From: CAVXXD01 sp963765625
GTDB taxonomy: Bacteria; Actinomycetota; Geothermincolia; Geothermincolales; Geothermincolaceae
Assembly (NCBI GenBank): GCA_963765625.1
Contig: CAVXXD010000004.1
Coordinates: forward strand, 6,361-70,360
DNA length: 64,000 bases
Direction: 5' to 3'
Part shown: positions 7,477-16,275 of the stretch, piece by piece
Layout of the letters: every line of letters begins with the position of its first letter
Position numbering within the stretch: position 1 is the first letter of the stretch
Notes under the pieces: generated by a model
Database searches by the model: none
What the model was told of the DNA's origin: nothing
What the model saw: only the letters and a program-made list of their open reading frames with translations
Translations under genes and position numbers: made by a program

Positions 7477-9138
7477 TCAGGTCTCCCGGTCGTATCCGAG
7501 GGCCTTGTGGAGGCAGTTGACGGGGCGGGTGTATGTGGAAAGGCCTTCGGCCGTCCGGCGATAGATGATGTGTTTCCGCCATTCCTCACGCTGTTCCGGG
7601 AAGTCTATACGGCAGTGGCATCCCCTGCTCTCCTCCCGCATCAGGGCGGCCTGGACCATCAGGTTGGCCAGGGTGAGCATGTTCTGCACCTCGAACCCGG
7701 GACCGGTGTGATATTCGGACTTCAGTACCCTGGAGTTGCCCTGCAGGAAGAGGGCAGCTTCTCCCAGGCCTTCCCGGCTGCGGCGGAAACCCATGTTGTC
7801 CTGCATCATCTGCCGGATCAGCCCGCCCAGCAGGGGGGTGGTGATGCTGGAAGGGAGCCTTTCGAAGACGTACTCTTCATCGGCTTTGAGGGTTTCGCCT
7901 TCGCACTCATCCATGCGCCTGTATATGGCCTCGGATATGCGCCGCGAGAAGACCAGGCCTTCCAGCAGGCTGTTGGAGGCCAGGCGGTTGGCCCCGTGCA
8001 CACCGGTGCAGGCCACTTCGCCGCAGCCGTAGAGGCCCGGCACCGTCGACTGCCCCCAGGCGTCGGTGACCATGCCGCCGCTCATGTGGTGGGCGGCGGG
8101 AGACACGGGTATGGGAGTCCTGGTGATGTCGATGCCGGCTTCCAGGCAGTGCTGGTAGATGGTGGGGAAGCGCATCTTCAGGCGGGACGTCTCGATGACC
8201 GTGGCATCCAGCAGCAGGTGGTCGACGTCCAGTTCCTTCATCACCCTGACCATCTCGTTGGTGACGATATCGCGCGGTGCCAGTTCGGCCAGGGGGTGGA
8301 CCCCGACCATAAAGCGGTTGCCGGCCTGATCGACCAGATGAGCCCCTTCGCCCCGCAACGCTTCGCTGATCAGCCAGCGCGGCGTCTCGGGGAGATGAAG
8401 GGAGGTTGGGTGGAACTGCATGAACTCGATGTCGGCTACTTCCGCGCCGGCCCGGAGGGCCATGGCCACCCCGTCACCGGTGCAGATGGCGGGATTAGTG
8501 GTGACGGCGTAGAGCTGGCCCATGCCGCCGGACGCCAGGACGACCGCCGGAGACTGGAAGTAGCGTATCTCGCCCTTCCTGCTATCCATGGCCAGCAGGC
8601 CGCAGCAGCCCCGCGGCCCGGTGACGATGTCGATGGCATACTGGTTCTCGAAGATAGTGATCTGGTCCTGGTTGCGCAAGAAGCGGACCAGGCTGGCTTC
8701 GACCTCAGAGCCGGTGGCGTCGCCCCTGGCGTAGACGACGCGGGCGCGGGAATGACCGCCTTCGGTGGTCAGGGCCAGCTTGCCGTCCACCCGGGTGAAA
8801 TTGGCGCCGATGACGTCGATCAACTCGCGCACCCGGTGGGGCCCTTCACGGACCAGGATGTCGACCATGGCTTCCTCGCAGAGGTCTTTCCCCGAGACCA
8901 GGGTATCCTGCTTGTGCAGCTCGGGGGTGTCCCCCTCCCCCATGGCGGACGCGATGCCCCCCTGGGCGCGGCTGGTGGCGGTGTGGTCCAGGGTGGTCTT
9001 GGTGAGCAGCGCCACCCGGTAGTCGCGGGCCAGGGCCAGGGCGGCGGAAAGCCCCGCCACGCCGCTGCCTACGACAATGACCGGGAAGTTCTCGGTGGGC
9101 AGCTGCTTCAGGGAATAGTTGATCAGGTATCTGGGCAT
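7477..9138 (-). CDS. nadB: L-aspartate oxidase
   Basis: FAD enzyme that oxidises L-aspartate to iminoaspartate for quinolinate synthase. It is 553 residues (family 510-560). The Rossmann motif VVGSGVAGLSAALAL is near residue 22 and TSRAQGGIASAMGEGDTPEL covers the flavin loop. The succinate-dehydrogenase-like active-site region EFMQFHPTSLH is present, with a helical C-terminal domain ending in the Arg-rich tail. It lies four bases after nadA. NadB can use fumarate as well as oxygen, so it does not prove an aerobic lifestyle. Confidence 0.96.
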   Translation of the reverse strand: MPRYLINYSLKQLPTENFPVIVVGSGVAGLSAALALARDYRVALLTKTTLDHTATSRAQGGIASAMGEGDTPELHKQDTLVSGKDLCEEAMVDILVREGPHRVRELIDVIGANFTRVDGKLALTTEGGHSRARVVYARGDATGSEVEASLVRFLRNQDQITIFENQYAIDIVTGPRGCCGLLAMDSRKGEIRYFQSPAVVLASGGMGQLYAVTTNPAICTGDGVAMALRAGAEVADIEFMQFHPTSLHLPETPRWLISEALRGEGAHLVDQAGNRFMVGVHPLAELAPRDIVTNEMVRVMKELDVDHLLLDATVIETSRLKMRFPTIYQHCLEAGIDITRTPIPVSPAAHHMSGGMVTDAWGQSTVPGLYGCGEVACTGVHGANRLASNSLLEGLVFSRRISEAIYRRMDECEGETLKADEEYVFERLPSSITTPLLGGLIRQMMQDNMGFRRSREGLGEAALFLQGNSRVLKSEYHTGPGFEVQNMLTLANLMVQAALMREESRGCHCRIDFPEQREEWRKHIIYRRTAEGLSTYTRPVNCLHKALGYDRET

Positions 9139-9142
9139 CAGC

Positions 9143-10060
9143 TCAACCTATGGAGACCATGCGCTCCACCGCCAGCCGGGCGCGGTTCCGGATGTCCTCC
9201 GGGACGACGACCCGCGGCTCCAGGGAACGCAGGGACCTGGCGACCTTTTCCAGGGTGATCAGCTTCATGTTGGGACAGAGCGTGTCGGTGGAGGGGAAGA
9301 AGAAGGCCTTGCCGGGGTTTTCCTTCTCCAGGCGGTAGAGCATGCCCGCTTCCGAACCGACGATGATCTCGCGGGCCGGCGAACGGCGGGCGAACTCGTA
9401 GATGCCGCTGGTGCTGGAGACCTCGTCGGCCAGCTCGAGGACTTGTTCCCGGCATTCCGGGTGAGCGATGAAGGGGGCCCCGGGGTGCTGCCGCTTCAGG
9501 ACTTCGATCTGGTCCCGGGTAATGCGGTCGTGGATGGGGCAACAGCCGTCCCAGACTATCAGATCGCGTCCCGTGACCTTGCTGACGTAGCTGCCCAGGT
9601 TGCGGTCGGGCGCGAAGATTATCTCCTCGGCGTCGATGGCCTCGACCACCTGCACTGCGTTTCCGGATGTACAGCAGTAGTCGCTCTCCGCCTTGACTTC
9701 GGCCGAGGAGTTGACGTAGGTCACCACCACGGCGTCCGGGTGCTCGGCGCGCAGCCGGCGGACGTCTTCGGCGGTGATGGTGTCGGCCAGGGGGCAGCCC
9801 GCCTCGGGATCGGGCAGCAGGGTTATGCGGTCGGGGCAGAGGATGTTGGCCGTCTCGGCCATGAAATGGACGCCGCAGAAGACGATGACCTCCGAATCAA
9901 CGGCCTGGGCCTGCCGGGCCAGCCCCAGGGAGTCACCCAGGTAGTCCGCGATCTGCTGGACTTCCCGACGCTGGTAGTTGTGGGCGAGGATGACCGCCCG
10001 GCGCTCACGGCTGAGCTCACGGATTTCTTCGAGTATGGCGTCATCTCCGGTCGGGTCCAT
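9143..10060 (-). CDS. nadA: Quinolinate synthase A
   Basis: Condenses iminoaspartate with dihydroxyacetone phosphate to quinolinate using a [4Fe-4S] cluster. It is 305 residues, the shorter form typical of many bacteria. Expected cluster cysteines are visible in FCGVHFMAETANIL, CCTSGNAVQVVEA and STDTLCPNMKLITLEK. The N-terminal substrate motif ILAHNYQRREVQ and the HPECREQV motif are intact. ATG 10060 follows a CTGGAGGAACC ribosome site. It is first in a nadA-nadB-nadC-coaX run, giving de novo NAD synthesis from aspartate. Confidence 0.96.
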   Translation of the reverse strand: MDPTGDDAILEEIRELSRERRAVILAHNYQRREVQQIADYLGDSLGLARQAQAVDSEVIVFCGVHFMAETANILCPDRITLLPDPEAGCPLADTITAEDVRRLRAEHPDAVVVTYVNSSAEVKAESDYCCTSGNAVQVVEAIDAEEIIFAPDRNLGSYVSKVTGRDLIVWDGCCPIHDRITRDQIEVLKRQHPGAPFIAHPECREQVLELADEVSSTSGIYEFARRSPAREIIVGSEAGMLYRLEKENPGKAFFFPSTDTLCPNMKLITLEKVARSLRSLEPRVVVPEDIRNRARLAVERMVSIG

Positions 10061-10108
10061 GGTTCCTCCAGATAAAGGTAAGAATGATCGACTGGGTGCG
10101 GGGAATGC

Positions 10109-10492
10109 TCAGCAGGTATCGTCGGGGTCGATGTGGTCTTCGATGTGGACCATGCGGTTGTTCTCGTCCACGTAGACCACTTTGGGCTTGAGGCCGACCG
10201 CTTCCGAATCGTCCATGATCACGTAGGTGAAGATGATGATGCGGTCGCCGCGGTGGATGAGGCGGGCTGCCGCGCCGTTGATGCAGATAGTCCCGCTGCC
10301 GGCTTCGGCTTCGATGACGTAGGTCTCCAGGCGGCTGCCGTTCTCGATATCGACCACCTGTACTTTTTCGTAGGGCAGGATGTCGGCCATTTTCATCAGA
10401 TCGGTGTCGATGGTTATGCTGCCGACGTAATGTAGATCCGCCTCGGTGACCGTGGCGCGATGAATTTTGCTCTTGAGCATGAATCTTTGCAT
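10109..10492 (-). CDS. panD: Aspartate 1-decarboxylase
   Basis: Makes beta-alanine for pantothenate. It is 127 residues and synthesised as a proenzyme that self-cleaves before Ser25 to make the pyruvoyl cofactor. The cleavage motif is visible as LHYVGSITID, and Lys9 and Tyr in MLKSKIHRATVTEADLHY are the usual catalytic residues. GGAGGATTCA precedes ATG 10492. It sits 36 bases after panC, as in most actinobacteria. Confidence 0.97.
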   Translation of the reverse strand: MQRFMLKSKIHRATVTEADLHYVGSITIDTDLMKMADILPYEKVQVVDIENGSRLETYVIEAEAGSGTICINGAAARLIHRGDRIIIFTYVIMDDSEAVGLKPKVVYVDENNRMVHIEDHIDPDDTC

Positions 10493-10528
10493 TGAATCCT
10501 CCGTGCTGGACCTGTTCTACAATCTAAT

Positions 10529-11380
10529 TCAATCCTCCAATATGACCAGCATATTGTCAATAAGACGAGCTCTTCCCACCCGCGCCGCCAGAGCCAGAAG
10601 GACCTGTCCGCGCACCTCGCTGGAGGGCTCCATGCCTATACTATCATAGATGCCCAGGTACTCAATGATTAAGAGCGGTTCGGCGGCCAGCACCTCCCGC
10701 ATGCGTCCCTCCACCACGCCGGGGTCCCGCTCCCCCGACTCGACGGCTTCCCTGCCCGCCAGCAGGGCCCGGTAGAGGGCAGGGGCGGCGGCTCTCTCCT
10801 CCGGTTCCAGGTAGGTGTTGCGCGAGCTCATGGCCAGTCCGTCCGCCTCGCGCACCGTGGGGCAGACGCATATCTCCACTTCGAACCCGAGGTCTGAGGC
10901 CATCTGCTGGATGACCCTCACTTGCTGGGCGTCTTTCTGGCCGAAGTAGGCGCGGCCGGCCGGGACCAGGTTGAAGAGCTTGGCCACCACCGTGGCCACC
11001 CCCTCGAAGTGGCCGGGCCGGGTGGCGCCGCAGAGGCCGCCGGTTACCCCCCGCACCACCACGCTGGTCAGGAAAGGCTCGGGGTACATGTCCTCTACCG
11101 AGGGGTGAAAGACGTAGTCGACACCGGCCTCCGCGGTCTGCGCGCAGTCCCGCTCCAGGTCCCGGGGGTATGCGGCGAGGTCCTCACGAGGGCCGAACTG
11201 CAGGGGGTTGACGAAGATGCTCACTACCACCACGTCGTTCTCTTCCCGCGCCGTTTTCATCAACGCGAGGTGCCCGGCGTGGAAGTAGCCCATGGTGGGC
11301 ACGAACCCGACGCTCAAGCCCTCACGCCGGTGGCGCTTGACGGTCTCGCGCATCTCCCCCGGATCGGTGATGATCTCCAT
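10529..11380 (-). CDS. panC: Pantothenate synthetase
   Basis: ATP-dependent ligase joining pantoate to beta-alanine, 283 residues. The nucleotidyl-transferase motifs are PTMGYFHAGHLALM (HIGH-like motif, here HAGH), FGQKDAQQVRVIQQM and MSSRNTYL (KMSKS-equivalent). It comes directly after the DUF2520 gene (19 bases), which in many genomes lies between panC and folK. With panD it supplies pantothenate to CoaX in the same cluster. panB is not in the window. Confidence 0.96.
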   Translation of the reverse strand: MEIITDPGEMRETVKRHRREGLSVGFVPTMGYFHAGHLALMKTAREENDVVVVSIFVNPLQFGPREDLAAYPRDLERDCAQTAEAGVDYVFHPSVEDMYPEPFLTSVVVRGVTGGLCGATRPGHFEGVATVVAKLFNLVPAGRAYFGQKDAQQVRVIQQMASDLGFEVEICVCPTVREADGLAMSSRNTYLEPEERAAAPALYRALLAGREAVESGERDPGVVEGRMREVLAAEPLLIIEYLGIYDSIGMEPSSEVRGQVLLALAARVGRARLIDNMLVILED

Positions 11381-11399
11381 GTTGTAGTTCCATTCTTTC

Positions 11400-12284
11400 T
11401 TAAAGATAGTGGCGCAGCAGCTCCTCCAGCTCGTCCGCCCGGGCCTTGCTCAGGTTGGAGCGGGCCAGGTCCAGGGCGAAGAGGGAGAGAGAGGCGTAGG
11501 CCTGGAGCATGGCCTGATTGCCCCCGGCCCCCAGCGTCTCCAGGTGGCGGCGGACCACGCCGATGTCCCCCCTGGCCACCGGACCGGTCAGGGCCTTTTC
11601 GGTTCCGAAGTGGCGGAGGTTGTCCAGGGTGCCGGCAATCAGGGGGGAGAGGGCTTTCAGGGCCTTGTCTCCCTCCAGGCCGATGTCCTGGTAGATCAGC
11701 TCGGCCATGTGCTCCAGCGCGACCATGAGGTTGCTGGCCATCACCGCGCCTATATGATAGAGGGGCTTGTTTTTCTCCGCCAGTATCACCGGCTCGCCCC
11801 CCACTTCCCTTACCAGCTTCTCCGCCCACCGCTCCGCTTCTTCGGCGCGGGTGGTGATGGCGAATACCGTACCCGGTATCTTACGGATGGCCATCTTGAC
11901 GTCGGCGAAGGTCTGCAGGGGGTGGACGGAAAGGACGTCGGCGCCTTGTTCCTCCGCCGCCGCCAGGGTGTCCAGCCCCAGCATGCCGCTCATGTGCGCC
12001 ACCTTGATGCCCGGCCGGAGTACGCCGGTTGAAGCCAGGTCGCCGCAGACGTCGGCGATAACGTCGTCCGGGGTGGTGAGGAAGAAGACGTTGCCCTTGC
12101 CGGCCGCGGCGGCCAGGTCGGTGGTGAAGACGGCGCCCGCCACGTAGCCGGAGGCCCGCTCGAGCGAAGCCTCCTCGCGGGAGACCATCGCCGCGATGGT
12201 CTCGCCCTTCTCCCGCAGGAGGTGGGCGATGGCCGTGCCCACGCGGCCGGCCCCCACGACGACGAAACGGTCCTTGCTTTTCAT
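11400..12284 (-). CDS. Rossmann-like and DUF2520 domain protein
   Basis: 294-residue dehydrogenase-like protein. The N-terminal Rossmann fold starts FVVVGAGRVGTAIAHLL, with TTPDDVIADV and VHPLQTFADV marking the cofactor domain. The C-terminal 130 residues are the helical DUF2520 domain, typified by HIGAVMASNLMVAL. The fold recalls ketopantoate reductase and prephenate-dehydrogenase-type enzymes. It overlaps folK by four bases (ATGA) and precedes panC, a conserved actinobacterial and firmicute context. Ketopantoate reduction in pantothenate synthesis would fit, because no panE or ilvC is seen here, but that role is inferred from context only. Confidence 0.85.
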   Translation of the reverse strand: MKSKDRFVVVGAGRVGTAIAHLLREKGETIAAMVSREEASLERASGYVAGAVFTTDLAAAAGKGNVFFLTTPDDVIADVCGDLASTGVLRPGIKVAHMSGMLGLDTLAAAEEQGADVLSVHPLQTFADVKMAIRKIPGTVFAITTRAEEAERWAEKLVREVGGEPVILAEKNKPLYHIGAVMASNLMVALEHMAELIYQDIGLEGDKALKALSPLIAGTLDNLRHFGTEKALTGPVARGDIGVVRRHLETLGAGGNQAMLQAYASLSLFALDLARSNLSKARADELEELLRHYL

Positions 12285-12793
12285 GCTTCTACCTTTCGCC
12301 TGGCTACGCCGGACCGCTCTTCTTCCGGCAGGGCCTCCAGAGCGCCTGCGATTGAGCGGCCGTCCGGCATCGCCAGGTCCGGGGCGATCTCCAGCAGGGG
12401 GACCAGCACGAAGGCGCGGTTGAGCATTTCCGGGTGGGGCAGGACCAGTTCATCGTCTTGTGAGACCTCCTCCCCGAAGAGGAGGACGTCCACGTCGATG
12501 AGGCGCGGACCCCAGTGCGCCTCGCGCACCCGGCCCATCTCGTTCTCCACCCCCAGGCAGCGCCGCAGAAGCTGGTGAGGATCGAGGGATGTCTCCACCT
12601 CCGCTACCAGGTTGATGAAGTCAGGCTGTTCGGTCACGCCGACCGGCCGGGTCTCGTAGAGAGAAGAGGTTGTGGTCACTTTCACCCCGCTGCCCGACTC
12701 CAGCAGTCCCAGGGCCCGGTGGAGGTTGCCCTCCCGGTCCCCGAGGTTGGAGCCGAGGCTCAAGAAGGCGCGGACGTGAAGGTTTTCTTCCAT
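12281..12793 (-). CDS. folK: 6-hydroxymethyl-dihydropterin pyrophosphokinase
   Basis: Transfers pyrophosphate from ATP to 6-hydroxymethyl-7,8-dihydropterin, 170 residues. Family motifs are LSLGSNLGDREGNLHRAL, TEQPDFINLVAEVET, WGPRLIDVDVLLFGEE (two catalytic Asp) and LPHPEMLNRAFVLVPLLEI. It begins three bases after folB and overlaps the next gene by four bases. It provides the activated pterin that FolP joins to p-aminobenzoate. Confidence 0.96.
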   Translation of the reverse strand: MEENLHVRAFLSLGSNLGDREGNLHRALGLLESGSGVKVTTTSSLYETRPVGVTEQPDFINLVAEVETSLDPHQLLRRCLGVENEMGRVREAHWGPRLIDVDVLLFGEEVSQDDELVLPHPEMLNRAFVLVPLLEIAPDLAMPDGRSIAGALEALPEEERSGVARRKVEA

Positions 12794-12796
12794 GGG

Positions 12797-13156
12797 TCAG
12801 TCACCGAACTCCGCTTCTACGCCCACCCACTCCACCTGGTGGATGAGGGGGGCCCGCGGCTTGCGTATCCTCACCTTGACCCGCTCCACGCCCTCCTTGT
12901 CCATGAGCAGGCCGCCCACCCGGGCCACCAGCGTCTCCAGCAGGTCGTAGCGCTCGGTGGAGACCAGGGCATGGACCTCGCGGGTGACGGCGTCGTAGTC
13001 GAGGGCCAGGGGCAGGGCGTCGGCTTCGGCCGCCGGCCCCATGTCATAGGTGATCTCGAGGTCGAGGTAGAAGTCCTGGCCTTTCTCCTTCTCCTCCGGC
13101 AGGCAGCCGTGGAAAGCGAAGACCTTCAGGCCGCGGACGATGACGGTGCCGCGCAT
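12797..13156 (-). CDS. folB: Dihydroneopterin aldolase
   Basis: Cleaves dihydroneopterin to 6-hydroxymethyl-dihydropterin and glycolaldehyde, 119 residues, acting as an octamer. The N-terminal motif FAFHGCLPEEKEKGQDF holds the catalytic Glu, and the C-terminal VRIRKPRAPLIHQVEWVGVE holds the catalytic Lys. It sits between the cyclophilin gene (4 bases) and folK (3 bases), tightly coupled. Confidence 0.96.
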   Translation of the reverse strand: MRGTVIVRGLKVFAFHGCLPEEKEKGQDFYLDLEITYDMGPAAEADALPLALDYDAVTREVHALVSTERYDLLETLVARVGGLLMDKEGVERVKVRIRKPRAPLIHQVEWVGVEAEFGD

Positions 13157-13160
13157 GCGG

Positions 13161-14333
13161 TTACTTCCTGACCTCGCGGATGTAGACGTTGTTGATCTTG
13201 TCGCCGGTCACCAGGGAGTCCACCACCGGCATGCCCTCGATGACTTCGCCAAAAACGGTGAGCCCGGTCCCGATGTTGTCGGAGTAATCCTTCTTCATCA
13301 GCGCGAACTCCGTGGGGCTGGTGGGAAAGTAGGACTGCTGCTCTTCCTCCACGGAGGTGTCCTGCGGCTGCCAGTAGAGCAACGCCGCCCCCCGCACCGC
13401 CGGGAGCTTGCCTTCCATCGGCACGGTCATGGATTCCTCGGTGGTCATGGCAACGTCTACCTCCGGCGCCGCGTACTTCAGCTCGTCCACCACCGTCGGC
13501 ACGGCATTGTCCTGCTCGGCCCCGGCCTGCACCGCCGCCTGGTCGGCGCCGGCCGCTTCCAGCGAACGGGCGTGGCTGCCCGTCTGGACCACGAAGTCCT
13601 CCACCCGGTACCAGTTCATGTCCGTATAGAATCCCTGGTTGATCAGGTCGGTAAGGTGAGCGACGGTCTGGGGGGTGCCTTCGGTGTCGAGGTCGATGAC
13701 GATGTCGCCGGCTTCCTGGCTGATGATCAGCTTGGTCCCGCCCTCGCTGATGACGAAGGAGTTGATGACCGTTCCCACGGTCAGGGCATCTACCAGTTCC
13801 ATCCCCTCGGAGACCTGGCCGAAGATGGTGAAGTTGGGGTCAAGGCTGGGGGTGTCCGTCTTGAGGATGTAGAACTCGTTGGTGCCGCTGTCGGCCATGG
13901 GGGTTCCCGTAGAGGGATCGCTGGGCTTGGCCATTCCCACCGCGCCGCGCTTGTTGATCACTTCGGTGCTCTCTCCGGTGGAGGTGTCACGCCCCTGCAC
14001 ACCGGTCATCGCCGCGATTTCGTCGACGGAGTAGAAACTGGCGCCCCGGTAGGAGCCGTTGTTGACCAGGGCCTCGATGTGGGCGGCGGTAGCCGGTGCG
14101 TCCTCTTCCTTCATATCCACGATGATGTTGCCCTTGTCGGTCTCGATGACCATCTGCTTGCCGTAGGTCGGCAGTTTGACCAGGACCACCACCAGGATAA
14201 GGGCTATCAGGCCCAGGGCCACAGTGGAGATGATGCTCCAGAAATATATCTTCGAAGCCTTCTGCTTCTTCTCGAGTTCCTTGCGACGCTCCTCAACACG
14301 GCGTTGCTGCTTCAGTTTCTGCGCCCTTCCCAT
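13161..14333 (-). CDS. Membrane-anchored tandem cyclophilin-type PPIase
   Basis: 390 residues with an Arg/Lys-rich cytoplasmic start, one membrane segment (about residues 30-52, ending VVVLVKL), then two consecutive cyclophilin-like domains outside the cell: about 60-200 and 205-390. Each starts with a strand of the type V-I-E-T-D-K-G-N-I-I-V-D and ends with a FGQVSEGMELVD or FGEVIEGMPVVD motif. In domain 1 the catalytic Arg of the F-H-R motif appears as Ser (FYSVDEIA), so it may be inactive. Domain 2 keeps it (WYRVEDFVVQTGS). There is an Ala/Gln-rich insert in domain 2. It is inserted between folP and folB, which is not its usual place. Likely role: folding of exported proteins (inference). 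Confidence 0.85.
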   Translation of the reverse strand: MGRAQKLKQQRRVEERRKELEKKQKASKIYFWSIISTVALGLIALILVVVLVKLPTYGKQMVIETDKGNIIVDMKEEDAPATAAHIEALVNNGSYRGASFYSVDEIAAMTGVQGRDTSTGESTEVINKRGAVGMAKPSDPSTGTPMADSGTNEFYILKTDTPSLDPNFTIFGQVSEGMELVDALTVGTVINSFVISEGGTKLIISQEAGDIVIDLDTEGTPQTVAHLTDLINQGFYTDMNWYRVEDFVVQTGSHARSLEAAGADQAAVQAGAEQDNAVPTVVDELKYAAPEVDVAMTTEESMTVPMEGKLPAVRGAALLYWQPQDTSVEEEQQSYFPTSPTEFALMKKDYSDNIGTGLTVFGEVIEGMPVVDSLVTGDKINNVYIREVRK

Positions 14334-14380
14334 TGCTCATTACCTCTTTCTTCTTTTATCTGAACGAACCTGGTCCCAGC

Positions 14381-15589
14381 CTATCCTTTTCCCATGACGG
14401 CGTCGGCGACCCTCGACACCCTGATCATCTCTTCCACGTCGTGCACCCGGACGATGTCGGCACCGGCGGCGATGCCCAGAGCCACCGCGGCGGCGGTTCC
14501 CTCCAGCCGGTGGTCGGCCGGCAGGTCGAGTATCTTCCCGATAAAGGCTTTGCGGGAAGGGCCCAGCAGAACAGGGTATCCCAGGCCCCGCAGTTCGCTC
14601 AAGCGGCGGATGAGCTCCAGGTTGTGCTCGAGTGTCTTTCCGAACCCGATACCCGGGTCAAGGATGATGCTTTCCGGCCGCACCCCTGCCTCCTCCGCTT
14701 CTTCGGCGCGCGTCCTCAGGAAAGATATCACTTCGCCGAGGAGATCGGTATAGGCGGGGTCCTCCTGCATGTCCTTGGGCATCCCCTGCATGTGCATGAG
14801 GCAGACGGGCACTCCCGCCTCCGCCGCCAGCGCGGGCATGCCGGGATCCAGCCGCATGGCGCTGATGTCGTTGATCATGGCCGCTCCCGCTTCCAGAGCG
14901 CGCCGCGCCACTTCCGCCTTGGTGGTGTCTATGCTGACGGGCGTCCCGGTGCGCCGGGCCACTTCTTCGATGACCGGTATTACCCTTTCCAGTTCTTCGT
15001 CCAGGGTGATGAACTCCGAGCCGGGGCGAGTTGATTCGCCGCCGATGTCGAGAATGTCCGCGCCGGCCTCGGCCTGGCGGAGGGCCCCTTCCACCGCGGC
15101 GGAACGGTCGTAGAAGCGCCCGCCGTCGGAGAAGGAATCCGGGGTGACGTTGACGATTCCCATGACCAGGGTGCGCCGGTCCAGGTCGAAGGAGCGCCCC
15201 CCCAGCTCCAGCCGGCGCGACTGCGCCTGTTCCAGGTTGGCGATGAGCTGCTTCATCTCTTCGTTCATGCGGCGCAGGCCGAAAGGCTGGTTCACCAGCT
15301 TCGCAAAGAGCGCGTGGAACTGTTTGCTGGTGCCGGAGATTATGCAGCTGGTGGTCTGGCCGTCGAAGCCGAAGACCTCCTTGGGCAGGCTCACTTCTCC
15401 CCCGATGGAGAGCATGTTCTGCTTGAGGATGTTGGCGGCTCGGGTGTCCAGGCCCTCCACCCTTACCAGGTAATGCGCCAGTTTGGGGAGCATGATCTCA
15501 AAGCCCTCCGGGCTGGGGGCCAGTTCAAGCAGGTGTTCCCTGGACTCACTCAATGATCCCGTCTTCAGGACACGGACGTTAAACTTCAA
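14381..15589 (-). CDS. folP: Dihydropteroate synthase with N-terminal extra domain
   Basis: Joins the pterin pyrophosphate to p-aminobenzoate. The TIM-barrel catalytic domain occupies about residues 130-402: VMGIVNVTPDSFSDGGRF, DIGGESTRPGSEFI, VSIDTTKAEVARRALEAGA, INDISA, MHMQGMPKDMQ, ILDPGIGFGKTLEHN, LLGPSRKAFIG and IVRVHDVEEM. The first 125 or so residues form an additional alpha/beta domain (KLAHYLVRVEGLDTRAANIL region) found in longer DHPS proteins of several phyla; its function is not known to me. It lies 38 bases after folE. Confidence 0.95.
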   Translation of the reverse strand: MKFNVRVLKTGSLSESREHLLELAPSPEGFEIMLPKLAHYLVRVEGLDTRAANILKQNMLSIGGEVSLPKEVFGFDGQTTSCIISGTSKQFHALFAKLVNQPFGLRRMNEEMKQLIANLEQAQSRRLELGGRSFDLDRRTLVMGIVNVTPDSFSDGGRFYDRSAAVEGALRQAEAGADILDIGGESTRPGSEFITLDEELERVIPVIEEVARRTGTPVSIDTTKAEVARRALEAGAAMINDISAMRLDPGMPALAAEAGVPVCLMHMQGMPKDMQEDPAYTDLLGEVISFLRTRAEEAEEAGVRPESIILDPGIGFGKTLEHNLELIRRLSELRGLGYPVLLGPSRKAFIGKILDLPADHRLEGTAAAVALGIAAGADIVRVHDVEEMIRVSRVADAVMGKG

Positions 15590-15627
15590 GTGACAGCCTT
15601 TCTACAGGTCGCGGGTACGGCGCCGGA

Positions 15628-16197
15628 TCATTTTCTTCCCGTGTAGATGAGGGACATGGCTTCCGCCCGCGAGGCAGCGTTGGTGTGGAAAGTGCCGCGG
15701 ACCGCGGAGGTCACGGTGACCGTTCCCGGCTTCTTCACGCCCCGCATGGACATGCAGAGGTGTTCGGCTTCGACGATGACCAGCACGCCGCGGGGCTTGA
15801 GCGCGGTGACCAGGGTGTCGGCCACGTCGGTAGTCAGGCGTTCCTGGACCTGCAGGCGCTTGGCCAGGACGTCGACCACCCGTGCCAGCTTGCTGATGCC
15901 GGTGATCTGCCCCTGCTCGCCCGGGATGTAGGCCACGTGGGCCCGGCCCAGGAAGGGTACGAGGTGATGCTCGCAGACTGAATAGAGGGGGATGTCCTTG
16001 ACGATGATCAACTCGTCGTGCTCCTCCGCGAACATGGTGGTTATCACCGACAGGGGTTCGGTCTCCATGCCGGAGAAGATCTCTTCGTACATCTTGGCCA
16101 CCCGGTCAGGTGTTTTCTGCAGGCCTTCTCGCTCCAGATCCTCCCCGATGCCCTCCAGCAGCAATCTGACGCCTTGCCTGATTTTTTCCTTGTCCAC
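15628..16197 (-). CDS. folE: GTP cyclohydrolase I
   Basis: First enzyme of folate synthesis, converting GTP to dihydroneopterin triphosphate. It is 189 residues. The zinc ligands lie in VCEHHLVPFLGRAH (Cys and His) and in HLCMSMRGVKKPGT (second Cys). The start is GTG 16197 behind AGGAGGGTCGA. It is the promoter-proximal gene of the folE-folP-PPIase-folB-folK set, with a TATAAT extended -10 just upstream. Confidence 0.97.
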   Translation of the reverse strand: MDKEKIRQGVRLLLEGIGEDLEREGLQKTPDRVAKMYEEIFSGMETEPLSVITTMFAEEHDELIIVKDIPLYSVCEHHLVPFLGRAHVAYIPGEQGQITGISKLARVVDVLAKRLQVQERLTTDVADTLVTALKPRGVLVIVEAEHLCMSMRGVKKPGTVTVTSAVRGTFHTNAASRAEAMSLIYTGRK

Positions 16198-16235
16198 TCG
16201 ACCCTCCTAAACGTATGCCTGCAAGATAAGTGAAT

Positions 16236-16244
16236 ATTATATCA
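16236..16244 (-). promoter_or_regulatory. Extended -10 promoter of folE
   Basis: Minus-strand TGATATAAT: a perfect TATAAT (16236-16241) preceded by TGA, matching the TGn extended -10 form. No good -35 element is visible 17 bases upstream. A start near 16229 would leave a 32-base leader before the folE GTG. It would let the folate genes be expressed apart from ftsH. Confidence 0.6.
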
Positions 16245-16275
16245 ACTGGCGTAAAGGCCCGGAAGCTGGGAGGGA

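Noticed and set aside
7507..9258. 583-codon plus-strand frame
   Set aside because: Antisense to nadB; the product is low-complexity with no domain pattern, while NadB on the other strand is complete.
13140..14363. 407-codon plus-strand frame
   Set aside because: Antisense shadow of the tandem cyclophilin gene.
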